Origin: a virus
Strand: one strand, 5' to 3'
IMG/VR virus record: IMGVR_UViG_3300026531_000053
Span: 1 to 31,949 of that record
DNA: 31,949 nt
The notes below the pieces were generated by a model. It was not told where the DNA came from and did no database searches. It saw only the letters and a program-made list of their open reading frames with translations. Every line of letters starts with the position of its first letter. Positions within the stretch are counted from its first letter, which is position 1. This document shows positions 1 through 6,669 of this stretch, in pieces. Position numbers and translations under genes: made by a program.

Positions 1-33
1 AACTTAATGGTTAATCCTTTTTGTCAAGGTATT
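1..33. other. Probable host flank left of the prophage
   Basis: Short AT-rich stretch without a gene. If the GGTAT pair (29-33 and 31851-31855) is the target duplication, this is host intergenic DNA lying just downstream of the host gene fragment at 31856-31949. Joining position 33 to 31856 gives a plausible gene end followed by ordinary intergenic sequence. The assignment rests on the candidate duplication only. Confidence 0.45.
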
Positions 34-40
34 ATAAAAG

Positions 41-214
41 AGACGTTTGAGACACCTCTTTCTTATTTGTGGCTTATTTAAATGTAATTAAATAATAACT
101 CTCAAATGCTAAATGAAATTCGTTGAGTATAATCAAGAAAACGAGACGTAACACTTTTCCATTCCAGACGTAACACTTTTCCAAGATTTTTTCCATTCCA
201 GACGTAACACTTTT
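41..214 (+). repeat. Left-end transposase-binding-type repeats
   Basis: Three direct copies of AGACGTAACACTTTT start at 144, 166 and 200. The last two sit inside a 26-bp perfect repeat (155-180 and 189-214). A weaker AGACGT site is at 41-46, seven bases inside the presumed left terminus, where Mu has its L1 site. Inverted relatives occur at the right end (31704-31720 and 31793-31808). In Mu, MuA binds several such sites per end, so these are inferred to be the transposase-binding sites. Apart from these and the palindrome at 235-264, the gene-free stretch 34-337 shows only AT-rich sequence. Confidence 0.7.
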
Positions 215-234
215 AAATTATATTACAACCAAAG

Positions 235-264
235 TGCACACGTAAGAGTTTAACCACGTGTGCA
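235..264. promoter_or_regulatory. Perfect 9-bp inverted repeat near left end
   Basis: TGCACACGT (235-243) and ACGTGTGCA (256-264) are perfectly complementary arms with a 12-base spacer. There is no T-run next to it, so it reads as a protein-binding palindrome or cruciform rather than a terminator. It lies between the end repeats and the last gene of the late operon. Confidence 0.45.
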
Positions 265-337
265 AATATACGGCATTTAAAAGGCTGTTAAAAAGCTCTT
301 AAATTATTATTAAACATCTGACCTTAGTTTTGTCTCC

Positions 338-994
338 CTATTTTTCAATCATTAATAAATCCGGTCTATATATATCCTTTACATCCGTTGACGGTTCAAA
401 CGTCGACAACTCCCTATCCTGTGGCACTTTCTTAATGACACCATTGCTAATATCATCAAGCGCCTGCCTCATGAGCTGGACGCCGAGCGGCTCTAATTCC
501 CAAAACCAAAGCTCACGAGCCCCTTCTTTCGGGTTGAGCCAATATTTCGGCTTTATAAAAACATGCCCCTGATACGCAATATCACCACGATCAATACCGG
601 CATTCAGCCAATAGATCGTTCCACCGGTAACTGATTCACGCATCCGGATAGCCCACTCGATTGCCGACCTGCCACGGTGCAATGGTAACAAACTCGGATG
701 ATAACCTATCCACCCATATTTTGCCTTATAGCGTGTCTTTTTGACTACATAGTCAAACGAATGAGCCGCAATACCCAAATCGACACCTTCCGGAAAGTTA
801 TCACCGTTCAACGTTCCGGCAGGTATAATTGGCAATTCATTAATAGCCGCCAATCTGCCGATATACTTATCATCAAGCGGGCAACTAACGCCCATTACTT
901 CAACCCGCGGATGTGCCAAACATAGTGCCAACACATCCTCGCCGAACTTCTTTTGCCCGGCTATAAATACTCGTAATTTATTTTTTATCTTCAT
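338..994 (-). CDS. Formyltransferase-like protein of the terminal accessory cassette
   Basis: 218 residues from the ATG at 994; a GTG three codons upstream (1003) is an alternative start. It has the formyltransferase fold signature of the Fmt/PurN group: HPSLLPLHRG at residues 99-108 and GIDRGDI at 133-139, which holds the conserved Asp (D135). The Asn that precedes the catalytic His by two positions in folate-dependent formyltransferases is Gly here (G97-Y98-H99), so the chemistry may differ from simple formyl transfer. The frame overlaps the end of the GNAT frame by 17 nt, so it is the last gene of the leftward late operon and is coupled to the ATPase-GNAT gene. From context I infer a role in nucleobase modification of phage DNA. 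The substrate is unknown, and methionyl-tRNA formylation is unlikely for so short a protein. Confidence 0.75.
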   Translation of the reverse strand: MKIKNKLRVFIAGQKKFGEDVLALCLAHPRVEVMGVSCPLDDKYIGRLAAINELPIIPAGTLNGDNFPEGVDLGIAAHSFDYVVKKTRYKAKYGWIGYHPSLLPLHRGRSAIEWAIRMRESVTGGTIYWLNAGIDRGDIAYQGHVFIKPKYWLNPKEGARELWFWELEPLGVQLMRQALDDISNGVIKKVPQDRELSTFEPSTDVKDIYRPDLLMIEK

Positions 995-1505
995 AATTCT
1001 CACCTAAATATTTAAATGCCTGTATTGCTCTAAAATGGCCGCCATAACCGCTTCCTCTCATCATTCCTTTACCCGTTCGTTTGATGCTTTCCATACTGCG
1101 CTTTTTATTGGTGCCATAAAGCTGTGCGTTGGTCTGCACCCAAAGTGGAGAGTTGCGTAAGTAATGAGCAAGTTGCGGATGGCTTGTATGAAAAAAAGTA
1201 TGATATTTCTTTCCCCTTCTTCCCTGACCGTCCAAGTGATACTGCATCACCGCATTGAGAAACTGTGTCCCGACTCCTGCGCCTTGCCACTCCGGCATAA
1301 CAACCAGCCGACTCGCCCTATATGCCTTTGCAGTAAATAACGGCATAACGGCCACGTGGGCAACCAACTCGCCGTTTACAGTGCCAACAAAGTATTCGGC
1401 TGCCGGCGGATGTGGCAAGTCTAAATAGTAATGCTCTTTAAAAAATTTCCAGTAACTTCCGTTAACCTTCCAAATATCGAGCTTGATAGCGGGGCGTTGG
1501 AACTT
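978..1505 (-). CDS. GNAT acetyltransferase domain, -1 frame continuation of the ATPase
   Basis: This frame is open from a stop at 1533-1535 down to the TAA at 978-980 and has no ATG or GTG near its beginning; the only candidate is a TTG at 1418, inside the domain. The reading upstream of that TTG (WKFFKEHYYLDLP and so on) looks like genuine domain sequence, so the protein is most likely made by ribosomes shifting from the ATPase frame on the A10 run. The acetyl-CoA loop appears as MPEWQGAGVGTQFL, followed by AVMQYHL. An ABC-type ATPase fused to a predicted acetyltransferase is the known architecture COG2401. The shift product would be 377 residues (202 from the ATPase frame plus 175). By position and fold it is an analogue of the Mu Mom enzyme, also a GNAT-fold protein, but homology is not shown. 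Confidence 0.72.
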   Translation of the reverse strand, partial: KFQRPAIKLDIWKVNGSYWKFFKEHYYLDLPHPPAAEYFVGTVNGELVAHVAVMPLFTAKAYRASRLVVMPEWQGAGVGTQFLNAVMQYHLDGQGRRGKKYHTFFHTSHPQLAHYLRNSPLWVQTNAQLYGTNKKRSMESIKRTGKGMMRGSGYGGHFRAIQAFKYLGENYEDKK

Positions 1506-2110
1506 TTTTTTTTGAAGGATGATGTCCGTGTATCATAAATCCAGTCCGGTTGCAACCACTCTATAATATCATAGTGTGGAGATAATAGAACTACCTTATT
1601 GTTTCCGGAACGCCTCCAAGACTTCTGGAACGCCAAAGCCCCAATTTTGGCAATCTGTCGATCTACCACACTCGTAAATTCATCAATAACCACTTCCTTG
1701 GGCGGTTCTACCAATAGCCGGGCCAAACCCGCCCGGAACTGCTGTCCGTTACTCAATGCTTTGAATGGTCTAAGCCAAGCCGGAACATCTCCAAGTCCAA
1801 CAGAAGCCAAAGCCCCGGTAACCCGGTTAAAATCACCTTCTGGTGCAATAGCATCAACAATAGGCTTATCATCCGGCCAACCCTCATATAGATTTACAAT
1901 CTTATCTCTACCAAAAAACAGTTTTCCGATACTACTTTTTCCGGATCCACTTGGCCCAACGATTAACCCGATTTGCCACTCCATATCCTCAATAGGAATA
2001 TGAGCCGTATGCTCCCAGTTCGCCCCTGTTTCGGCATTAAACAAACTCTTTACCCTGTTAGCACGATAACTGTCAAAATCCGCCGTGCTATGTTTAACTT
2101 CTATTTTCAT
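1421..2110 (-). CDS. ABC-type ATPase, N-terminal part of COG2401-like protein
   Basis: 229 residues if read without frameshift. All ABC ATPase motifs are present in order: Walker A GPSGSGKS (52-59), signature LSNGQQ (119-124), Walker B with catalytic Glu KEVVIDEF (138-145) and an H-loop His (H179). No membrane segments are seen, so this is a soluble ATPase, not a transporter. After K202 the in-frame tail of 27 residues is low-complexity and unlike the family. The alternative -1 frame continues as a coherent GNAT domain, so the tail is probably the termination product of a frameshifting gene. Its ATG overlaps the stop of the 43-residue gene upstream (ATGA). In COG2401 proteins this ATPase is fused to the acetyltransferase; its role is unknown, possibly remodelling or positioning DNA for modification. 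Confidence 0.85.
   Translation of the reverse strand: MKIEVKHSTADFDSYRANRVKSLFNAETGANWEHTAHIPIEDMEWQIGLIVGPSGSGKSSIGKLFFGRDKIVNLYEGWPDDKPIVDAIAPEGDFNRVTGALASVGLGDVPAWLRPFKALSNGQQFRAGLARLLVEPPKEVVIDEFTSVVDRQIAKIGALAFQKSWRRSGNNKVVLLSPHYDIIEWLQPDWIYDTRTSSFKKKSSNAPLSSSIFGRLTEVTGNFLKSITI
1504..1513 (-). promoter_or_regulatory. A10 slippery run joining ATPase and GNAT frames
   Basis: On the minus strand the ATPase codons run TTC AAA AAA AAA AGT. A -1 slip on A AAA AAA gives AAG TTC CAA CGC and enters the GNAT frame directly. The GNAT frame has no usable start of its own. Transcriptional slippage on A10 would also work, and a true indel (a broken fusion) cannot be excluded from sequence alone. Confidence 0.65.
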
Positions 2111-2238
2111 ACATTTACAATTTTTAGCTTTAAACCTTCCTTTTTTAGTTTTTCAAATACTTTCTTTTGCTGCTCTTCTGATTCACAAATCACAATGACT
2201 CCCCATTGTGGTTTGTATTGATATTTTTTCTTTGCCAT
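2107..2238 (-). CDS. 43-residue small protein leading the ATPase-GNAT cassette
   Basis: A short frame starting MAKKKYQYKPQWGVIV and ending LKIVNV. It has a beta-strand (WGVIVIC), an acidic/Gln turn and an amphipathic Lys-rich helix (EEQQKKVFEKLKKEGLKLK), followed by a final strand, so it can form a compact beta-alpha-beta fold. Its TGA overlaps the ATPase start (ATGA), a strong sign of translational coupling and of a real gene. I take it to be a partner of the ATPase-GNAT protein. Its function is not known. Confidence 0.7.
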   Translation of the reverse strand: MAKKKYQYKPQWGVIVICESEEQQKKVFEKLKKEGLKLKIVNV

Positions 2239-2267
2239 ATCTTTATTTTGTTTTAATTTTGCTTTAT

Positions 2268-2353
2268 CTCACACAAAAACAGGCTACCGCCCCAAACCGA
2301 AGACTTTGTCCTCGGCACCTGGGGAGGTAGCCTGTTTCTTGTTTTTGTGTGAG
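2268..2353. terminator. Large nested hairpin between tail fibre and accessory cassette
   Basis: Arms 2268-2288 and about 2326-2353 pair over some 20 bp (core CAGGCTACC/GGTAGCCTG). Inside are CCCCA/TGGGG (2290-2294 with 2320-2324) and CCGAAGAC/GTCCTCGG (2297-2304 with 2308-2315) closed by a TTT loop. Read leftward, the core stem is followed by TGTTTTTG; read rightward, by TGTTTCTTGTTTTTG. It can therefore terminate in both directions. It probably limits how much late transcription reaches the accessory cassette. Confidence 0.65.
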
Positions 2354-2399
2354 AGCTTAAATAAGAAGGTGTCGGGGGCTTTTTTATCTTCTATATAAA

Positions 2400-3206
2400 C
2401 TAATTAATAGTTGCCAACCAAGAAATTGTAAACTCGTTTTGATAATTTTTAGTAGAAATGACCAGAACTATAAAATAATCGTCAAACTTTCTTGTTACTG
2501 CCATTATCGGAATATCGTTTGTCTCACCCCCCTCATCAAATAGCCAACTAATTTGAACTGTATAATTTGCATTCGGAATTGATACCGGGAGATCTATTTG
2601 ATAATAGTGCCTTCCCTGTACCAAATTTTCAATGTTTTTTTCTCCTCTATAAAAAAAATTGTTAATAACTTTTGGTATTTTTTCATTTAACTTCTTTGGC
2701 GTAAGCGCCTTTAAATCATCCGTTCCGGCATCAACTTCCGCCTGCGTGGCAATTTCCATAATGCCTGCTGCGTTTTCCGTAGCCTGCCGGGTTAAATCAT
2801 GCAACTTTTTGACATTATCTATCCGAATCATAGACGAATGCGGAAACTCCGCTACACCTTCACCCGGCTGTCCGCATTTGGCATATCTATTTATATAGGT
2901 TGGATAGGTAGGCAATGTGCCGGTTCCGGATGCACTTGTGTTATATTCTTGTTCTGTTACCTCTTCAATAATAACCACAGTGTCCGTTTTTTGACCGCCC
3001 TTAAAAAAGAATAACTCTCCCGCATAACTAATAAAACCGTCAGATACATTACTCCCGGCAATATCCACACCGGTAATGATAACAGGATCATCAGGGTGAA
3101 CCAATTTACCCAATACTTCTGCTATCATCTCATAGGCAGAGGCAACCCACTTCCAACTTTCTGTGCTACCATAGTATCCGGTAGCGGCAATATTCATTTT
3201 TTTCAT
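2400..3206 (-). CDS. Tail fibre / receptor-binding structural protein
   Basis: 268 residues, at the end of the baseplate genes where Mu-like phages carry fibre genes. The segment MEIATQAEVDAGTDDLKALT (about residues 150-169) is the short motif seen in many phage tail fibre and collar proteins, where it joins shaft to tip. The C-terminal third is rich in beta-type alternation and aromatic residues, as in a receptor-binding tip. No chaperone or fibre assembly gene was seen next to it; the next gene left is the accessory cassette beyond a large hairpin. The N-terminal part (AATGYYGSTESWKWVASAY) probably attaches to the baseplate. Confidence 0.7.
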   Translation of the reverse strand: MKKMNIAATGYYGSTESWKWVASAYEMIAEVLGKLVHPDDPVIITGVDIAGSNVSDGFISYAGELFFFKGGQKTDTVVIIEEVTEQEYNTSASGTGTLPTYPTYINRYAKCGQPGEGVAEFPHSSMIRIDNVKKLHDLTRQATENAAGIMEIATQAEVDAGTDDLKALTPKKLNEKIPKVINNFFYRGEKNIENLVQGRHYYQIDLPVSIPNANYTVQISWLFDEGGETNDIPIMAVTRKFDDYFIVLVISTKNYQNEFTISWLATIN

Positions 3207-3207
3207 A

Positions 3208-3720
3208 TTATTCGTATTTTAATATGTATTTTTTACTGTATAATTTATAATAGTCAACCAGCAGCTTTACTGCCGTTTCAAACTTTTCAACCGCTTCCGT
3301 AGTGCCGGGTTTCAACCGAAGCGGAATTACAACTTCAAAATCGGAATTATAATTGTCGAAATCTGCTTGGTCTCTAAACCAGACCGGTAAGCTGTCTTGT
3401 CTGTCATAATACCATACTGGTTTTTCATCTTGCTTGTCGTAATGCCAAACAGGCTCAATTAATTCAGAGTTAACTATCCTGATCCCTCGTAAGGATTTAT
3501 CAAACTTATCATTCAAAACTTTTTCCAGATAAACCACTTGACTGTTGTGGCTCATTTGATATAACTTTTCCTTTCTAAATTGCAGATATAAATTATATAA
3601 TGCCACTACCGGCGATATCAGACTACCAAGCCAATGCACGCGTGTTTGCTTGCGTAAAAATGTGGCAAGATTGCCTTGTATCACCTTTATAAAATCGACA
3701 TTAAATATCTGTATATTCAT
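3208..3720 (-). CDS. Tail/baseplate-associated protein, family not recognised
   Basis: 170 residues from the ATG at 3720, which touches the stop of the upstream gene (TGATG); a GTG one codon upstream (3723) is an alternative. It carries a short degenerate repeat, VWHYDKQD / VWYYDRQD / VWFRDQAD, around residues 100-125, rich in Trp, Tyr and Asp. By position between the J-like baseplate protein and the fibre it corresponds to Mu gp48-type baseplate-to-fibre adaptors, but I see no direct sequence signature. Confidence 0.55.
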   Translation of the reverse strand: MNIQIFNVDFIKVIQGNLATFLRKQTRVHWLGSLISPVVALYNLYLQFRKEKLYQMSHNSQVVYLEKVLNDKFDKSLRGIRIVNSELIEPVWHYDKQDEKPVWYYDRQDSLPVWFRDQADFDNYNSDFEVVIPLRLKPGTTEAVEKFETAVKLLVDYYKLYSKKYILKYE

Positions 3721-4604
3721 CACTCTTCTAACTTGATATAATTTATAGTTGTATTTGTTTCGTCGAGCTCATACCAACCGGCATCAGGAACAGCAAACTC
3801 TTTATGAATTCCGTCTGCAATATCATATACAGCCTCCCAACTTCCGGTTGCCGTTTTAACCATAACTTTCTTTAATACCGGATAGGCGATACCTTCTACT
3901 TGCTGAATGGCATCCACTAACTTTGTCAATATAAGTTGCGTATCAAAATCCATTGTTTTTAGATAGTCTTTAATTGCCGGTATAACCGTTCCTTCTCCGG
4001 TGGCTATATAGTTACCTTCGGCATCTATTAATTGCGGATCATAATACACATCCGCTTCTATCTTGATGCTATCCGCCGGGTAACTGCGAACGTTGATAAA
4101 CGTGCCGGCGTCTGTTACCCTGTCCATATAAGAGATAAAAGCATAACGCTCGGTGGCAGACAAAGGAACCAAATTTCCGTTATCGTCTTTGGCCACTTTA
4201 ATCAGCAAAGTGCCACGCCCGGATAATATCAATTTACGAACGCTGGCATATTTCACTATTTTGGCATTATCGTCAATGGTGTCGTAATAATCTTTATCCT
4301 GAGGTAAATTGTATCCTTTTTGAAACGCCAATGCCTTTTCTCTATACCAACCGCGGGTATGCGGTCGAGTAGCTGCGATACGTTCTTCCACTTCTTGCCG
4401 AAACATATCAAACAATTTTTCCAAAAACCAAATAACAACAGCCACTACCCAAACCGTTCGCCGCCATTCCGCAACTTTGGAAGTGCTATTGGGCGGTAAG
4501 TTTGATTGCTCATCCGGAGTTAAAACTTCCAAAGCCGACAACTCACTGCTTTGGCTCATCATCGATAATATTTGCTCTTGTATTTGGTTGATAGTTCTGC
4601 TCAT
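3720..4604 (-). CDS. Baseplate J-like protein
   Basis: 294 residues. The C-terminal part (TGEGTVIPAIKDYLKTMDFDTQLI followed by an LVDAIQQVEGI-type segment), written here in part, matches the general pattern of gpJ/gp47 baseplate proteins: a domain that ends with a short helix and a 'V.GI' turn before the final strands. A hydrophobic helix (VWVVAVVIWFLEKLF, about residues 51-66) near the N-terminus is unusual for this family and may be a buried helix rather than a membrane anchor. The next gene left starts at its stop codon. Position after the hub, spike and LysM genes fits a baseplate wedge protein. Confidence 0.6.
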   Translation of the reverse strand: MSRTINQIQEQILSMMSQSSELSALEVLTPDEQSNLPPNSTSKVAEWRRTVWVVAVVIWFLEKLFDMFRQEVEERIAATRPHTRGWYREKALAFQKGYNLPQDKDYYDTIDDNAKIVKYASVRKLILSGRGTLLIKVAKDDNGNLVPLSATERYAFISYMDRVTDAGTFINVRSYPADSIKIEADVYYDPQLIDAEGNYIATGEGTVIPAIKDYLKTMDFDTQLILTKLVDAIQQVEGIAYPVLKKVMVKTATGSWEAVYDIADGIHKEFAVPDAGWYELDETNTTINYIKLEE

Positions 4605-4605
4605 T

Positions 4606-4968
4606 TTAGTATCTTTTTAAGTCGATATAGAAAACATCATTGTTATTCATCCACCAGTGCATATCCGGATATAACACCCGCAGTTCGTTACCGTATCGGG
4701 TAAAGTTTTGTCGCCTTCCTTGAACTTTTACCTCCCGGACATTACCGGCAAAAGGAGTTACTACTCGAAGTAATTTGTTATCCCAGTCATACCGAACGGC
4801 AACTTGCGGATGCACCGGTTGATCCGTGTCTATATCCCAACTTTGTGACCATTTGCCATTGTTTACCTTTACGATATTGTCTTGACTATCATAGATAGCC
4901 TCTACCAGCTTGCAACAGCCACAGCGTTTGTAACGCTTCGCTAATTTTCTTAACCATTTATATTTCAT
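4606..4968 (-). CDS. Tail-module protein of unknown family
   Basis: 120 residues. The N-terminus is strongly basic with a CGCC cluster (KRYKRCGCCK, about residues 11-20), followed by predicted beta strands (RVVTPFAGNVREVKV, ELRVLYPDMHWW). It lies between the J-like gene and a structured non-coding stretch, in the baseplate block. No homology recognised. The two close cysteine pairs could bind metal. Confidence 0.5.
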   Translation of the reverse strand: MKYKWLRKLAKRYKRCGCCKLVEAIYDSQDNIVKVNNGKWSQSWDIDTDQPVHPQVAVRYDWDNKLLRVVTPFAGNVREVKVQGRRQNFTRYGNELRVLYPDMHWWMNNNDVFYIDLKRY

Positions 4969-4987
4969 AGCACATAATTTTACTTTT

Positions 4988-5097
4988 TAAAAAAAGCCGG
5001 ATATGTCCGTAAGCAGCGTCCCGCAAACATCAACCATATCCGGCTGGGCTATTCCCTATCGTCATAGGGCGTCACGGCCAAAATTGACGGCATCATA
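4988..5097 (-). ncRNA. Structured intergenic RNA with a strong terminator
   Basis: The 188-base gap 4969-5156 holds three hairpins in a row on the minus strand: TGACG/CGTCA (5070-5089), CCCTAT/ATAGGG with a 4-base loop (5054-5069), and an 11-bp stem AGCCGGATATG/CATATCCGGCT (4995-5045) followed by seven Ts, a clean intrinsic terminator. A weak promoter (TTTG, 17 bases, ATTCTTTG; 5103-5131) lies just upstream. It could be a small RNA of about 110 nt, or a leader/attenuator splitting the tail operon. No convincing reading frame fits: the best one is broken by a TAG in the middle. Confidence 0.45.
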
Positions 5098-5156
5098 AAC
5101 CCCAAAGAATGAAGCTTGTATTGTGTCCAAAAATTGAAAACATTAATTGCCACCAA

Positions 5157-5972
5157 TCAAACTCTCCTATAACTTAATATTACATTATTTCTGGCGCTAG
5201 GCATTGCGTATTGTGCCGTAAGCCTTATCTTGCCAATATGCCCGGTTTCTTTTTGAATGCCATTTATTGAGTATCTAATACGGAAGGCTATATCTGTATA
5301 GGCATATTTTTGGTTTGAGCATACATGACAGCCGGGTACAACTATATTTTTTCCTGAAAAATCAAAATGATGTTCATTTTTCAGGTCAAGCATCATTGTT
5401 TGTGACGTTATTGGTATTTCAAAAACTCTGTCATTCCATTGATGCTTCTTTGGGTGCGTATAGCCGCTTCTTCTCAACGAATTAGTATCTGAATTACTTA
5501 CTTTTCTTCGCCTCCTGTCAATAAGTAATACAGGGTTGTCAACTTTTTCAAGAAATTCCGGATCAGATAGCTGAACTCTCAGCAGATATTTGTATATATC
5601 CTCACCGTTGGGATGCGGATTAGTGTGAAGAGAATCAACTAATACTTTTGTAATTGTTCCGTCATAATCTTTTAATCCCCAGCTGAATAATAATCTCATA
5701 TCATCAAAATTTTGTTGTTCAAATGTAAATAGCGATAAATCATAGTTCCCGGATACGGGATGTATGTCGTTTCTTTTGTAATAATCCACAATATCCGGTT
5801 GCAATAAGCCTTTGTCCACTCCCGGTACTACCAATCTTTGCCCGGCAACCAAATTGGCCGTAACAGATATATCATTCGCCTGTGCCAGCTCAAATACAGC
5901 TTCTATCGTGCCGTATTCCTGCACGCTGATGTCAAAAAGTGACTGGTTATTTAAGACTGTTATTTCTTTCAT
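5157..5972 (-). CDS. LysM-domain tail protein
   Basis: 271 residues. The N-terminal 50 residues form a LysM-like module (start ITVLNNQSLFDISVQEYGT, end GQRLVVPG), as in tail proteins of the gpX type that contact the tail tube or peptidoglycan. The rest is beta-rich and of unknown fold. The start codon overlaps the stop of the next gene upstream by 4 nt. Placement after the spike and hub genes supports a baseplate role. Confidence 0.65.
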   Translation of the reverse strand: MKEITVLNNQSLFDISVQEYGTIEAVFELAQANDISVTANLVAGQRLVVPGVDKGLLQPDIVDYYKRNDIHPVSGNYDLSLFTFEQQNFDDMRLLFSWGLKDYDGTITKVLVDSLHTNPHPNGEDIYKYLLRVQLSDPEFLEKVDNPVLLIDRRRRKVSNSDTNSLRRSGYTHPKKHQWNDRVFEIPITSQTMMLDLKNEHHFDFSGKNIVVPGCHVCSNQKYAYTDIAFRIRYSINGIQKETGHIGKIRLTAQYAMPSARNNVILSYRRV

Positions 5973-6415
5973 TTACTTTCCAATTCTCTTTCAAGTTCCC
6001 GTATACGTGCTTGCATGTTTTTGAATCGCTTATCGAAACTCTTTTGCATTTTGGCAATTCTATCTTCATACACATCCACCATCGACTTGTATTTTTGCTC
6101 TAACTGATTACACTTTGCCTTATATTCATTTTCAAGCTCTTCTGTCTTTTTTTGATAATCCATTTTGATCTCTGCAATGGTTATATCATACCTTGACTTT
6201 AAATCGTCCAAGGCCTCTTGATATAAATCCATCAGCTTTTTTTCCTTGTCAACACTGGCCGTCTCGTTTGAAATTTTAAGCGCCTTATTCTCTTCAAGCA
6301 GTCTGTCCAGTTTTGCCCGGTTACTTTTGCGCTCAAACAAATACATAATGATACCACCACTGCCGAATAAAAGAGTGAGTATTTGCCCACCGTATGTCAT
6401 TATTAAGTCTCTCAT
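5969..6415 (-). CDS. Single-membrane-segment coiled-coil protein
   Basis: 148 residues: one hydrophobic segment (about 8-26, ILTLLFGSGGIIMYLF) followed by more than 110 residues of charged coiled coil rich in Glu and Lys. This shape resembles inner-membrane spanins or membrane-anchored phage accessory proteins. A lipoprotein spanin already exists at 12881-13360, so a second spanin would be redundant; a holin-associated or tail-anchoring role is equally possible. It overlaps the LysM gene by 4 nt. Confidence 0.55.
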   Translation of the reverse strand: MRDLIMTYGGQILTLLFGSGGIIMYLFERKSNRAKLDRLLEENKALKISNETASVDKEKKLMDLYQEALDDLKSRYDITIAEIKMDYQKKTEELENEYKAKCNQLEQKYKSMVDVYEDRIAKMQKSFDKRFKNMQARIRELERELESK

Positions 6416-6426
6416 CTTATTATATT

Positions 6427-6663
6427 TTATGCTTGTATAATTCCCGTTCCGGTACCGGTACCAGTTTGTGCCGTTGCTGTGCCGGTTGTCGTAACATTTA
6501 CATTTACCTGTGTTTGTCTCCCCACCACAAAATCAAATATTGCTTGTGCCATATCATCAGCCATTTGCCGGCGCGCCTGTTCCGGATCAACATTGGGATC
6601 ATTAGATATTTGATCCATTGCTTGTTTTAATTTTTGCGCCAATTGTTGTTTTGTATCTGCCAT
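6427..6663 (-). CDS. Small tail-module protein with Thr/Gly-rich tail
   Basis: 78 residues: a helical N-terminal half (QLAQKLKQAMDQI) and a low-complexity C-terminus of Thr, Gly and Ala (TGTATAQTGTGTGTG). It lies 6 nt from the spike gene and 11 nt from the coiled-coil gene, within the operon. Spacing and codon use support a real gene; function unknown. Confidence 0.55.
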   Translation of the reverse strand: MADTKQQLAQKLKQAMDQISNDPNVDPEQARRQMADDMAQAIFDFVVGRQTQVNVNVTTTGTATAQTGTGTGTGIIQA

Positions 6664-6669
6664 TTTAAA

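Noticed and set aside
978-1418. GNAT as an independent gene starting at TTG 1418
   Set aside because: TTG lies inside the domain, and domain-like sequence continues upstream to the A10 run; the frameshift product is the better model.
330-2003. Plus-strand frames opposite the accessory cassette
   Set aside because: They mirror the minus-strand genes, which carry clear motifs; the plus-strand readings show no domain features.
4990-5100. Short minus-strand protein starting MMPSILAVTPYDDRE
   Set aside because: Interrupted by TAG after 14 codons and lying over three hairpins; structured RNA explains it better.
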